Shown here one piece after another: positions 42,515-50,227 of a stretch of DNA of 64,000 bases. Source of the stretch: Mycolicibacterium anyangense (GTDB taxonomy: Bacteria > Actinomycetota > Actinomycetes > Mycobacteriales > Mycobacteriaceae); the NCBI RefSeq assembly GCF_010731855.1, contig NZ_AP022620.1:2418001-2482000 (forward strand), read 5' to 3'. The position numbers and the translations under genes were made by a program. Below the pieces are notes generated by a model. The model did not search any database. It saw only the letters and a list, made by a program, of their open reading frames with translations, and was not told the origin of the DNA. Numbering within the stretch: position 1 is the stretch's first letter; each line of letters starts with the position of its first letter.

Positions 42515-43266
42515 CAGCTCTGGTCGTTCTCACCGAGCGCATCGTCCGCGACACTCTGCGTGACGATCTGCCGTTCGCGATCCTGGCGCCGGCCGGGAAC
42601 TTCGTCATCTTCAACCTGGCCCTGCGCAACGTGATCGACACCGGCGGGATCGGCTATCCCCAATACCTGCTGCCGGTCATCATCGTGCAGGTGACCCTAT
42701 TGGGCGCGTTGACCACCGTCGACCGGGCAGCGCGAGATCATCAGTCCGAACTCGGCGTCCGGTTGCGCACCATGCCCATCTCGGCAGTCGCGCCGTTGGC
42801 CGCCCGCATGGTGTACTGCCTGATCCGCGGCATGATCGCACTGCTGGTGACGATCGCCGTCGGATATGCGTTCGGATTTCGAATGTTCGGCGGCCCAGCC
42901 TATCTCGCGACATTCGTGATCATGGTGCTGACGCTGACACTGGCCCTCTCGCTGGGTGCCGACGCCATCGGGGTCGCCATCTCGGGGGCGACGATCGGCA
43001 AGACCGGAGCGTCCAGTCAGGTGCTCCTGGTCCCGCAACTGCTGCTGGTGATGTTGTCCACCGGGATGGCGCCCGTCGAGTCGTTCCCCGACTGGTTACA
43101 CGGGTTCGTCCGCTATCAGCCCGTCTCCCAGGTGACCGAGACCCTGCGCGAGCTCGCCTCCGGGCACGTGTCAGCGACCAGCATGACGGCCAGCCTCGCC
43201 TGGTGTCTGGGTCTGCTGGTCGGCTTCGGCGCCATCGCGGTACGCATGCAGAGGCGGACGGTATGA
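42511..43266 (+). CDS. ABC-2 type permease, DrrB-like
   Basis: 251 residues with about six hydrophobic segments and the ABC-2 features GIGYPQYLLPVIIVQVTLLGALTTVDRAARD, RLRTMPISAVAPLAARM and a late SFPDWLHGFVRYQPVSQVTETLRELA block, in which the (F/L)P.W.......P.......R pattern is conserved in drug- and lipid-exporting permeases. It starts GTG inside the end of the ATPase gene and overlaps the following permease gene by 4 bases. It is half of the transmembrane channel for the predicted export of the glycolipopeptide. Confidence 0.92.
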   Translation: MTALVVLTERIVRDTLRDDLPFAILAPAGNFVIFNLALRNVIDTGGIGYPQYLLPVIIVQVTLLGALTTVDRAARDHQSELGVRLRTMPISAVAPLAARMVYCLIRGMIALLVTIAVGYAFGFRMFGGPAYLATFVIMVLTLTLALSLGADAIGVAISGATIGKTGASSQVLLVPQLLLVMLSTGMAPVESFPDWLHGFVRYQPVSQVTETLRELASGHVSATSMTASLAWCLGLLVGFGAIAVRMQRRTV

Positions 43267-44063
43267 CCGCGCCGCTTCGCCACTCGTTGCTCAACGAGAG
43301 CCTGGTGTTCGCCGGCCAGATGTTCACCCACTGGCGCCGAGATCCGATGGTGGTGATCCAGGCGGTGCTGTTCCCGTCCTTCCTCCTGGTGACCTACTAC
43401 CTGTTGGTCGGCAAGTCCATCATGCGCATCACCGGAACCGAGAGCCTCTACGGGCTGGTCCCCACCTGCGCCATCGCGGGTGCCTTCTCCGGTGCCCTCG
43501 CTGTGGGCATCACCATTCCCATGGAACGCGAGTACGGGCTGATCAGCCAGCTGTGGGTCCTGCCCGTTCATCGCGCCAGTGCCCTGACCGGCAGGCTGCT
43601 GGCCGAGGCGGCCAGGACGCTGCTGAGCACGGCGGTGATCACGGCGGTGGGAATCATGCTGGGACTTCGGTTCCACGGCAACGTGCTTGCTCTCGCCCTG
43701 TTCCTGCTGGTGCCCGTTCTGGTGGTGCTCGTCTTCGCGATGGCGGTGATCGCGATCGCGGTCCGGGCCAAGCACGGAACGGTGCTGATCCTGCTGGGAT
43801 TGCCGGCGATCAGCGCGGTCTTCGCCAGCTCTGGTTCGCCGCCCGTGGAGTCGTTGCCATCGTGGATGTGGCCGCTGCTGCGTCTGCAGCCGATGATGCC
43901 GATCGTCGACTCGATGAGAACACTTGCGCTGGGCGGGTTTCCGGTGGTGCAACTGCTGCTGGGCGTGGTGTGGACCATCGGCCTGGCCGCGATCGTCGGG
44001 CCGCTGGCGGTGCGCGGCTACCGCACCGCAGCCGAATCCGGGGGGTCGGGCGCCAGCCTCTAA
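43263..44063 (+). CDS. ABC-2 type permease, DrrC-like
   Basis: 266 residues with a cytoplasmic start (LNESLVFAGQMFTHWRRDPMVVIQ), about six membrane segments, and the family block ESLPSWMWPLLRLQPMMPIVDSMRTLALGG. It starts ATG at 43263 inside the end of the DrrB-like gene. The last codons overlap by 4 bases the end of the convergent glycosyltransferase gene. With DrrA- and DrrB-like partners it completes the exporter. No MmpL protein and no Gap-like GPL export protein is encoded in the window. Confidence 0.92.
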   Translation: MTAPLRHSLLNESLVFAGQMFTHWRRDPMVVIQAVLFPSFLLVTYYLLVGKSIMRITGTESLYGLVPTCAIAGAFSGALAVGITIPMEREYGLISQLWVLPVHRASALTGRLLAEAARTLLSTAVITAVGIMLGLRFHGNVLALALFLLVPVLVVLVFAMAVIAIAVRAKHGTVLILLGLPAISAVFASSGSPPVESLPSWMWPLLRLQPMMPIVDSMRTLALGGFPVVQLLLGVVWTIGLAAIVGPLAVRGYRTAAESGGSGASL

Positions 44064-45337
44064 CGACCGCGTGAGCGGGCGAAGTTCTCCAGCAGGTCGG
44101 CGGCGGCGGCCACACTCTGCGCCGGCGGCGTCATCCGTTCCGCCAGTCGTTGGGCCTCGACAGCGCACTGCGGGGCCAGGACCTTGCGTAGATCCGCCAC
44201 CAGTGACTTCTCGGTGGTCGCCGAAAACCGCCGTCCGGTACCGACTTTGAGCCGCTTGACCCTGGCGCTCCAGCAGCCCTGGTCGGGCAGCATCCACAGG
44301 ATGAGGGTGGGCCGGCCCGCGCGCAGACCAGCATTGGTGGTTCCGGCTCCGCCATGGTGGACCACCGCACGACACGTCGGGAAGATCTTCGCGTAGTTCA
44401 TCGCACCCACCACCTTGACATGGTCGTAGTGCGGACCAGCGCTGAAGTCAGTCCATCCGGCGCCCACCAGCGCCCGCTCCCCGATTTGGGCGCATGCGCG
44501 GGCGATCATCGCGAGGGTGTCGGCTGCGGAGTCCACCGGCATGCTGCCGAAGCTGAAGAAGATCGGGGGTGTGCCGTCGGCGATCCAGGAGACGATGTCC
44601 TCGTCGTCCTGGGTGGCGAGCTCCATGGTCAGCGCGCCGACGAACGGCCGCTTCGGGAGATCCTGGTTGTTCCACCGAGCCCAATCATCAGCCAGCCCTG
44701 GATAACACACCGCGTCGTAGGCCTGGATCTCCAGCGCCCCCTGGTCAGTCATCCGTCGCGTCCACCGACTGGTCGCCTTCGGCAGGCCCAGCTCCCGGCG
44801 CTCGGCATCCTCCTGGTCTCTCTTCTCGTACCACGCATACCAGTCGTAGGCAGCCAGCGCGGCACTGCCTACCGGGCCGGGGAGGAATGGTACCAGCCGA
44901 CCGTTGGCCCGCAGCGGAAAGATCTGCAGAGTCGCCAGTGGTGTGCCGCAGTGTTCGGCGACGTTGGTGGCGACGTCCTCGTAGTTCATGCCGGTCAGCA
45001 GGACATCGGCGCCGTCGGTGACCGACGTCAACGCATGGCGGACATCGGCGCGGTGCGCATTGAGGGGTTCGGCGACTTCGGCGAGCAGCCGACTCAGATC
45101 CTTGACCCGCCAGGGCTCGGTGAACAGCAGCGTCCAGAATTCGTGGTGCGGATCGTCGATGGATTGCAGCGTCGGTCCGTAACCGACGGCGTGCGGCCCG
45201 GCCGATTCGGCGAAGCCGACCATCTCCGGTGCCACCACCAGGTGGACGTCGTGCCCTCGTCGGACCAGCTCGCGACCGACAGCTGCGAAGGGCTCGACTT
45301 CACCACGCGTGCCCCAGTTGGCCAGAACGAATTTCAT
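44060..45337 (-). CDS. GT1-family glycosyltransferase (GPL Gtf-like), copy 2
   Basis: 425 residues. MKFVLANWGTRGEVEPFAAVGRELVRRGHDVHLVVAPEMVGF at the N-terminus and CRAVVHHGGAGTTNAGLRAGRPTLILWMLPDQGCWSARVKRLKVG at the C-terminus place it with copies 1, 3 and 4. It is the last of a minus-strand series: glycosyltransferase copy 3, nucleotide-sugar dehydrogenase, SDR, then this gene. It therefore probably uses the sugar nucleotide made by those two enzymes, but this is inferred from position. It follows the SDR gene by 6 bases. Confidence 0.92.
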   Translation of the reverse strand: MKFVLANWGTRGEVEPFAAVGRELVRRGHDVHLVVAPEMVGFAESAGPHAVGYGPTLQSIDDPHHEFWTLLFTEPWRVKDLSRLLAEVAEPLNAHRADVRHALTSVTDGADVLLTGMNYEDVATNVAEHCGTPLATLQIFPLRANGRLVPFLPGPVGSAALAAYDWYAWYEKRDQEDAERRELGLPKATSRWTRRMTDQGALEIQAYDAVCYPGLADDWARWNNQDLPKRPFVGALTMELATQDDEDIVSWIADGTPPIFFSFGSMPVDSAADTLAMIARACAQIGERALVGAGWTDFSAGPHYDHVKVVGAMNYAKIFPTCRAVVHHGGAGTTNAGLRAGRPTLILWMLPDQGCWSARVKRLKVGTGRRFSATTEKSLVADLRKVLAPQCAVEAQRLAERMTPPAQSVAAAADLLENFARSRGR

Positions 45338-45343
45338 CGGCGC

Positions 45344-46348
45344 TCAGACTGTTCCGTCTCCCGCCGGGCCATTGAGATACCACGGATTGGCGCGCGCCCA
45401 TTCGATCGTGCGGCGGATGCCCTCCTCGACATCGACCTGCAGTTGCCAGCCCAACTCGCGCTGCGCCTTGGTCGAGTCCGGGATTCGGCGCGGAATGTCC
45501 TCGTAGAGTTGGCCGTAGCGCTCCCCGGTGTCCAGCGCCTCGGCGGCCGATACCCCGTCGACATCGGCGATCTTGATGGCGAGCTCGACCACCTCACGCA
45601 TCGTCGACTCGGTCATGCTGCCGATGTTGAAGGCCGCACCGATCGCGGCCGGGTGTTCGGCCGCCAGCAGTGTGCCGGCGACGGCGTCGTCGACATAGGT
45701 GAAGCAGCGGGTCTGCTGACCGGAATCGTAGAGCAGCGGCTGGCGCCCGTTGAGGATGCGGTGCACGCTCTGGGACACCACGAAGATCGGTGCCTGCCGC
45801 GGTCCGTAGACATTGAAGTAGCGCACCACCGTCACCGGCAGCCCGTAGGCGGCGTGCATGGCGAACACCAGATGTTCCGCCATGGCCTTGCTGGTGCTGT
45901 AGCTCCAGCGGGCCGTCTTGGTGGATCCCAGTACCCGGTCGTCGTCCTCGGCCCACGGCGGGTTGGGGTTCTTGCCGAACACCTCGGACGTGCTGGCGAA
46001 GACGACGTGAATCCCGTTGCGCTGACTGAGTTCCAGCACGTTGCGAGTGCCGATCACGTTGACGTCGAGGACCTTCAGCGGATCGTCCATGTAGTTCTTG
46101 ACGCCAACCACCGCGGCCAGGTGGAACACGGTGTCGACGTCCGGGGTCAAGGCTTGCGCCAAGGCAGCCGGATCGGTCACGTCACCCTGCACGAACCGGA
46201 AATTAGGGTACCGGTCGAAGTCGATGCTGGTATCCCGGGTGTTCTTGGCGAAGTCGAACACGGTGACCGAGTCGCCACGGTCCAGCAAGGCCGACACCAG
46301 GTGGGACCCGATGAAACCGTAGCCGCCTGTCACGACGACATTGGACAT
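45344..46348 (-). CDS. NAD-dependent epimerase/dehydratase (extended SDR)
   Basis: 334 residues. The dinucleotide motif is GGYGFIGSH (8-16), the active-site pair Tyr150/Lys154 is in YSTSK, and RYFNVYGPRQ is the usual substrate-loop motif. Enzymes of this type act on UDP- or dTDP-sugars; downstream of a nucleotide-sugar 6-dehydrogenase the likely jobs are 4-epimerisation or decarboxylation of a nucleotide uronic acid. R71-type decarboxylase residues cannot be judged here. ATG at 46348. It is encoded 58 bases downstream of the dehydrogenase and 6 bases upstream of the glycosyltransferase. Confidence 0.88.
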   Translation of the reverse strand: MSNVVVTGGYGFIGSHLVSALLDRGDSVTVFDFAKNTRDTSIDFDRYPNFRFVQGDVTDPAALAQALTPDVDTVFHLAAVVGVKNYMDDPLKVLDVNVIGTRNVLELSQRNGIHVVFASTSEVFGKNPNPPWAEDDDRVLGSTKTARWSYSTSKAMAEHLVFAMHAAYGLPVTVVRYFNVYGPRQAPIFVVSQSVHRILNGRQPLLYDSGQQTRCFTYVDDAVAGTLLAAEHPAAIGAAFNIGSMTESTMREVVELAIKIADVDGVSAAEALDTGERYGQLYEDIPRRIPDSTKAQRELGWQLQVDVEEGIRRTIEWARANPWYLNGPAGDGTV

Positions 46349-46406
46349 GTCTGCTCTCCCGTTTCAGATAGCCGGTTGCGGTGGCTGCCGTGCGTCCGTC
46401 GACCGA

Positions 46407-47789
46407 TTATCGGCCGATTCCCTTGTAGGCGAAGCCCGCAGCGCGCACCGCCGCCGGGTCGAAGCTGTTGCGTCCGTCGAGAAAGACACAGCCGGGGGCG
46501 GTCAGATCGGCCAGCCGAACCAGTGGCACCTGGTGGAACTGTCGATGCCCGGCCAGCACCACCAGTGCATCGGCGTCCTTGACCGCGGATTCGATGTCGG
46601 GGGTCAGCGGGATCTTCGTCACCGAGTGCGCCTCCTCGTCGGGCACCCACGGATCATGCACGGAGAGCTGGCATCCCGATTTCTCCAGGAATTCCAGGAC
46701 GTACTTGGTCGGTGTCAGGCGGCAATCGCCGGTGTTGTTCTTGAAGGCGATGCCCAGCACCGCGATCTTGGAGTTCTCGATCGCCTTGTCCTGCTCGGCC
46801 AGCAGCTGGGTCAGCAGGCCATAGGTGTAGCCGGGCATGGTGTCGTTGACCGTGCGCGATGTCCGCGGGATCGACAGCTCCAGCCCCAGGGACTCACCGA
46901 GATGGTTGACGAACCACGGGTCCTTGGTCAGGCAGTAGCCGCCCACGCCCATGCTCGGGCGCAGGATGTTGGCCAGTCGGCCACCCTTCGGCATCGTGTT
47001 GGCCGCCTCGATCACCTGCAGGGCGTCCATGCCCAGCCGGTCGCAGACCTTGGCCAACTCATTGGCCAGCGCGACGTTGAGGTCGACCCACAGATTGTCG
47101 GCGAGCTTGACCATCTCGGCGGTCCGCGGGTCGTCGACGACGACGGATTCGACACCCAGGGCGTGGCGCCACAGGGTGGAGCACGCCCGGGCACTGCGCT
47201 CGTCGACGGCGCCGACCACCACGGGGATCGAGGTGAGCTCGTGGATCGCCTGGCCCTCGGCCAGACGTTCCGGGCAGAACGCCAGTCCGAAATCGACACC
47301 GGCTTTCAGGCCGGAGGCTTCCTCGAGGATCGGCCGCACCAGCTTCTCGGTGGTGTCCGGCGGGACGGTGCTCTTCAGGATCACCAGATGACCGGCACGG
47401 ACATGCTCACCGACGGCCTGTGCGGCGGCCTTGATGTCGTCGACGATCGGCTCGAAATCCGGGCCGAGCGGGGTGCCGACGGTGACGATGACGAAGTCGT
47501 TGTCGGCGACGGCGCCGAAGTCGGTGGTGGCACGTAACTTTCCCACCCGCACGCTGTTGGACACCAGCTCGTCGAGTCCCGGCTCAGGCACATGGGACCT
47601 GCCCTGGTTGATCTCGTCGACGACCGTCTGGCGGACGTCGATTCCGGTTACCGGCCAGCCCCGGTCGGCCAGGACCGCACCGATCACGGTGCCGATGTAG
47701 CCGAACCCGACGACCGCGATGCCCGATCGCATGCCCCGGACCAACAGGTCGATCTCCGCGTCGGTCCGTCCAAACACGCCTTCAGCCAT
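46407..47789 (-). CDS. Nucleotide-sugar 6-dehydrogenase (UDP-Glc/UDP-ManNAc dehydrogenase family)
   Basis: 460 residues. Rossmann motif VVGFGYIGTVIGAVLADRG (27-45), VIVTVGTPLG, KSTVPPDTTEKL, FCPERLAEGQAI, the central AEMVKLADNLWVDLNVALANEL, and the catalytic Cys286 in GVGGYCLTKDPWF are all present. It oxidises the C6 alcohol of a nucleotide sugar to a carboxylate with two NAD+. The WecC-like GxGGxCLxxDP form favours a UDP-HexNAc or UDP-hexose substrate. I chose the ATG at 47789 with AGGA upstream; the frame extends 21 codons further without support. An acidic sugar, or a pentose made from it by the SDR, is thus expected in the product. Confidence 0.9.
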   Translation of the reverse strand: MAEGVFGRTDAEIDLLVRGMRSGIAVVGFGYIGTVIGAVLADRGWPVTGIDVRQTVVDEINQGRSHVPEPGLDELVSNSVRVGKLRATTDFGAVADNDFVIVTVGTPLGPDFEPIVDDIKAAAQAVGEHVRAGHLVILKSTVPPDTTEKLVRPILEEASGLKAGVDFGLAFCPERLAEGQAIHELTSIPVVVGAVDERSARACSTLWRHALGVESVVVDDPRTAEMVKLADNLWVDLNVALANELAKVCDRLGMDALQVIEAANTMPKGGRLANILRPSMGVGGYCLTKDPWFVNHLGESLGLELSIPRTSRTVNDTMPGYTYGLLTQLLAEQDKAIENSKIAVLGIAFKNNTGDCRLTPTKYVLEFLEKSGCQLSVHDPWVPDEEAHSVTKIPLTPDIESAVKDADALVVLAGHRQFHQVPLVRLADLTAPGCVFLDGRNSFDPAAVRAAGFAYKGIGR

Positions 47790-47871
47790 CGCGTTCCTGA
47801 GCCCCTTCAATCCCCCGTGCGTGTTCGGTGAAGTAGGCGCGGGGAATCGCATCCCCGACTAACCCGTCGGC

Positions 47872-47877
47872 AGCCTA
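47872..47877 (-). promoter_or_regulatory. Candidate -10 of the dehydrogenase-SDR-glycosyltransferase transcript
   Basis: On the minus strand, TAGGCT lies about 82 bases upstream of the dehydrogenase start in a 175-base gap behind glycosyltransferase copy 3. No -35 is recognisable. Confidence 0.25.
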
Positions 47878-47964
47878 GTTGATCCGCCGCGGTGCCGATC
47901 TGAAATCGGAAAGTTTGCCCAAATCCACGACGGTGCAGTTAAAGCCGAAAAACGAACGTCGCCA

Positions 47965-49233
47965 TCACCCCAGGTTGCGGGATCGCGCGAACTCCTCGAC
48001 CAGGGTGGCCGCAGCAGCGGCACTGTCGTCCGGCTTGGTGATGCGGGGAGCCAATTCGCGCGCCCGGGTGCGGTAGCGGGGATCCAGGATCCGGCGCAGA
48101 TCCTTGACCAACGACTTCTCGGTGGTGGTCGCGAAGCGGTGCCCGGCGCCCACCTTCAGTCGCCTTAGCTGGGCCGCAAAGAACGGCTGGTCGGGCAGGG
48201 TCCACAGGACCAGTTGGGGAACCCCGGCCCGCAGGCACGCAGCAAGCGTCCCGGCGCCGCCATGGTGGACCACAGCCCGGCACAGCGGGAAGATCGTCGC
48301 GTAGTTGACCTGACCGACCACCTTCACGTGCTCGAATCGGGGTAGCTCGCCGAAGTCGGTGCCGCCGGCACCGATCAGGGCCCGCTCGCCCAGTTGCGCG
48401 CAGGCGGCAGCGATCATCGCGACGGTCTCGGCGGGCGACCCGATCGGCACACTGCCGAAACCGAAGAAGATCGGCGCCGAGCCGGCGGCGATCCAGGCCG
48501 CGACTTCCTCGTCCGCCGGGGTGGGCGACTGCATGGCCAGCGCTCCCACAAAGGGCCGCAGCGCGCCCCACTCGGACCATTCCGATCCGAGGCCCGGAAA
48601 GCACACCTCGTCGTAGGCCTGGATCTCCAGTGCACCGCGGTCGGCGATGCGCTGCGGGGCGGGTCCGGTGGCCGGCGGCAGCCCCAGGTCGCGACGCTGC
48701 TCGTCCTCCCCCGCCCGGGTGCCGCGCCAGGCCAGCCAGTCGTTGACCTTCATCCCGGCCCGGCTCAGGAAACCGGGTGCCATCGGCAGCAGCTGCCCGT
48801 GTTCCCGGACCGGAAAGTAATGCAGTGTCACCAGCGGGATCTCGAACCGCTCGGCCACGTTGGCCGCGGGTTGTTCGAAGATCAACCCGGTCATCAGCGC
48901 GTCGGCACCCTCGGCCACCACGGCCAGCGCCGTTGTCATCTCCTGCCAGCACCGCGACGCGAACTCCTCGGTCTGGCGGCTCATCTGGCCCAGTTCCCTG
49001 AGCTTCCACGGGGTGCGCGAGTAGACGGTGAAGTACCGGCGCTGCAGTTCCAGGATCGGACCGGAATCCAGGCCGTAGGCGACTGCCTCGAGTCCGGCGT
49101 CCCGGGCGAAGCCGATGAGGTTCGGCGGAACCGCCATCAGCACCCGATGTCCGCGACGGAGCAACTCCCGCGCGACGACGACGGCCGGCTCGACGTCACC
49201 GCGGCCCCCGTAGCTGGCGAGGACGAACTTCAT
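47965..49233 (-). CDS. GT1-family glycosyltransferase (GPL Gtf-like), copy 3
   Basis: 422 residues from MKFVLASYGGRGDVEPAVVVARELLRRGHRV to FARSRNLG. The donor site reads CRAVVHHGGAGTLAACLRAGVPQLVLWTLPDQPFFAAQLRRLKVG. I start at the ATG 49233, which aligns with the MKF starts of copies 1 and 2; the frame is open 16 codons upstream. It faces the TylF gene across a 178-base control region with a strong inverted repeat. It is followed after 175 bases by the nucleotide-sugar dehydrogenase. Substrate unknown. Confidence 0.92.
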   Translation of the reverse strand: MKFVLASYGGRGDVEPAVVVARELLRRGHRVLMAVPPNLIGFARDAGLEAVAYGLDSGPILELQRRYFTVYSRTPWKLRELGQMSRQTEEFASRCWQEMTTALAVVAEGADALMTGLIFEQPAANVAERFEIPLVTLHYFPVREHGQLLPMAPGFLSRAGMKVNDWLAWRGTRAGEDEQRRDLGLPPATGPAPQRIADRGALEIQAYDEVCFPGLGSEWSEWGALRPFVGALAMQSPTPADEEVAAWIAAGSAPIFFGFGSVPIGSPAETVAMIAAACAQLGERALIGAGGTDFGELPRFEHVKVVGQVNYATIFPLCRAVVHHGGAGTLAACLRAGVPQLVLWTLPDQPFFAAQLRRLKVGAGHRFATTTEKSLVKDLRRILDPRYRTRARELAPRITKPDDSAAAAATLVEEFARSRNLG

Positions 49234-49279
49234 CGCGGCGGTGGCCTTTCGGTCGGGACTGCCCAGGGGTATCCGGAGC

Positions 49280-49298
49280 ACCGGCCATTATGACCGGT
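49280..49298. promoter_or_regulatory. 19-bp inverted repeat, candidate operator between divergent genes
   Basis: ACCGGCCAT-T-ATGACCGGT has 9-base arms with a single mismatch. Its centre contains CATAAT on the minus strand, a good -10 for glycosyltransferase copy 3 (start codon about 50 bases on). A bound repressor would cover that -10. On the other side, TAGGGT (49372-49377) may be the -10 of the TylF gene. Confidence 0.5.
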
Positions 49299-49411
49299 CG
49301 GCGCAGTTGCGAAAGCCGGTTCGGCCCAGGTAAGTCCTGGTCATTTCGGTGGAGGCAGCCCCACTCTGACGTAGGGTGCTGCACTGGGACGGATCGGAAC
49401 CGGAGGATGGC

Positions 49412-50221
49412 GTGAATTCTGAATTTCGTTCCGCGTGTTTGGAGCTGCTGCGCCGGGACCTCACGCGGTACGGGGCTCGCGAAGCAGCGCCGTCGGACTG
49501 GCCGTGGAATCAGAAGCTGCTGCTGCATTCGATGAACATCAGCAACTCGTTGCGCCGCGGGGCCAACCCGTTCGGTAGCCGCAAGCGGGAGCTGGGGTTG
49601 GACTGGCCGGCCGAGGCCCTGACGATGATCGGGATGCGGCGGTTGGAGAGCCTCCAGCATTGCGTGGAAACCGTTCTGCAGGAGAACATTCCCGGTGATC
49701 TGGTGGAGTGTGGGGTCTGGCGGGGCGGCGCCTCGATCCTGATGCGCGCCGTGTTGGAGATCTACGGCAGCGACGACCGGGTGGTGTGGCTGGCCGACTC
49801 CTTCCAGGGCGTCCCCGCTCCCGACACCGTCAACTTCGGCATGGACCGCAACCTGAGACTCGACAGATTCCGGTCCATCTTCGAGGTGTCCGAACAGCAG
49901 GTCCGGGCGAACTTCGCACGCTACGGGCTGTTGGACGGGCAGGTCCGATTCCTTCCCGGCTGGTTCAAGGACACCCTGCCGGACGCTCCGATCGAGCAGA
50001 TCGCGGTCCTGCGCCTCGACGGCGACCTCTACGAGTCCACCATCCAATCGCTGGACGCGCTGTACCCGAAGCTGTCCACCGGCGGGTTCTGCGTCATCGA
50101 CGACTACGGCGGAATCCCGGTCTGCCGGCAGGCAGTCACCGATTACCGGGCCAAGCACCACATCACCGCCCCCATTGTGACGATCGACCAGGACGGGGCC
50201 CTGTGGCGCAAGGAGGATTGA
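49412..50221 (+). CDS. TylF/MycF-type sugar O-methyltransferase, copy 1
   Basis: 269 residues. Family blocks are LTMIGMRRLESLQHCVETVLQENIPGDLVECGVWRGGASILMRAVL (SAM site), VVWLADSFQGVPAPD, FLPGWFKDTLP, VLRLDGDLYESTIQSLDALYPKLSTGGFCVIDDYGG (metal-binding acidic residues) and a C-terminal tail. Members are Mg-dependent and methylate sugar hydroxyls. The GTG at 49412 is preceded by CGGAGGATGG, a strong site; the frame is open to 49376. The stop is 6 bases before the GMC gene, then an FkbM gene follows, so three genes form one operon. A second copy lies at 62.5 kb. Confidence 0.92.
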   Translation: MNSEFRSACLELLRRDLTRYGAREAAPSDWPWNQKLLLHSMNISNSLRRGANPFGSRKRELGLDWPAEALTMIGMRRLESLQHCVETVLQENIPGDLVECGVWRGGASILMRAVLEIYGSDDRVVWLADSFQGVPAPDTVNFGMDRNLRLDRFRSIFEVSEQQVRANFARYGLLDGQVRFLPGWFKDTLPDAPIEQIAVLRLDGDLYESTIQSLDALYPKLSTGGFCVIDDYGGIPVCRQAVTDYRAKHHITAPIVTIDQDGALWRKED

Positions 50222-50227
50222 CGCGCA

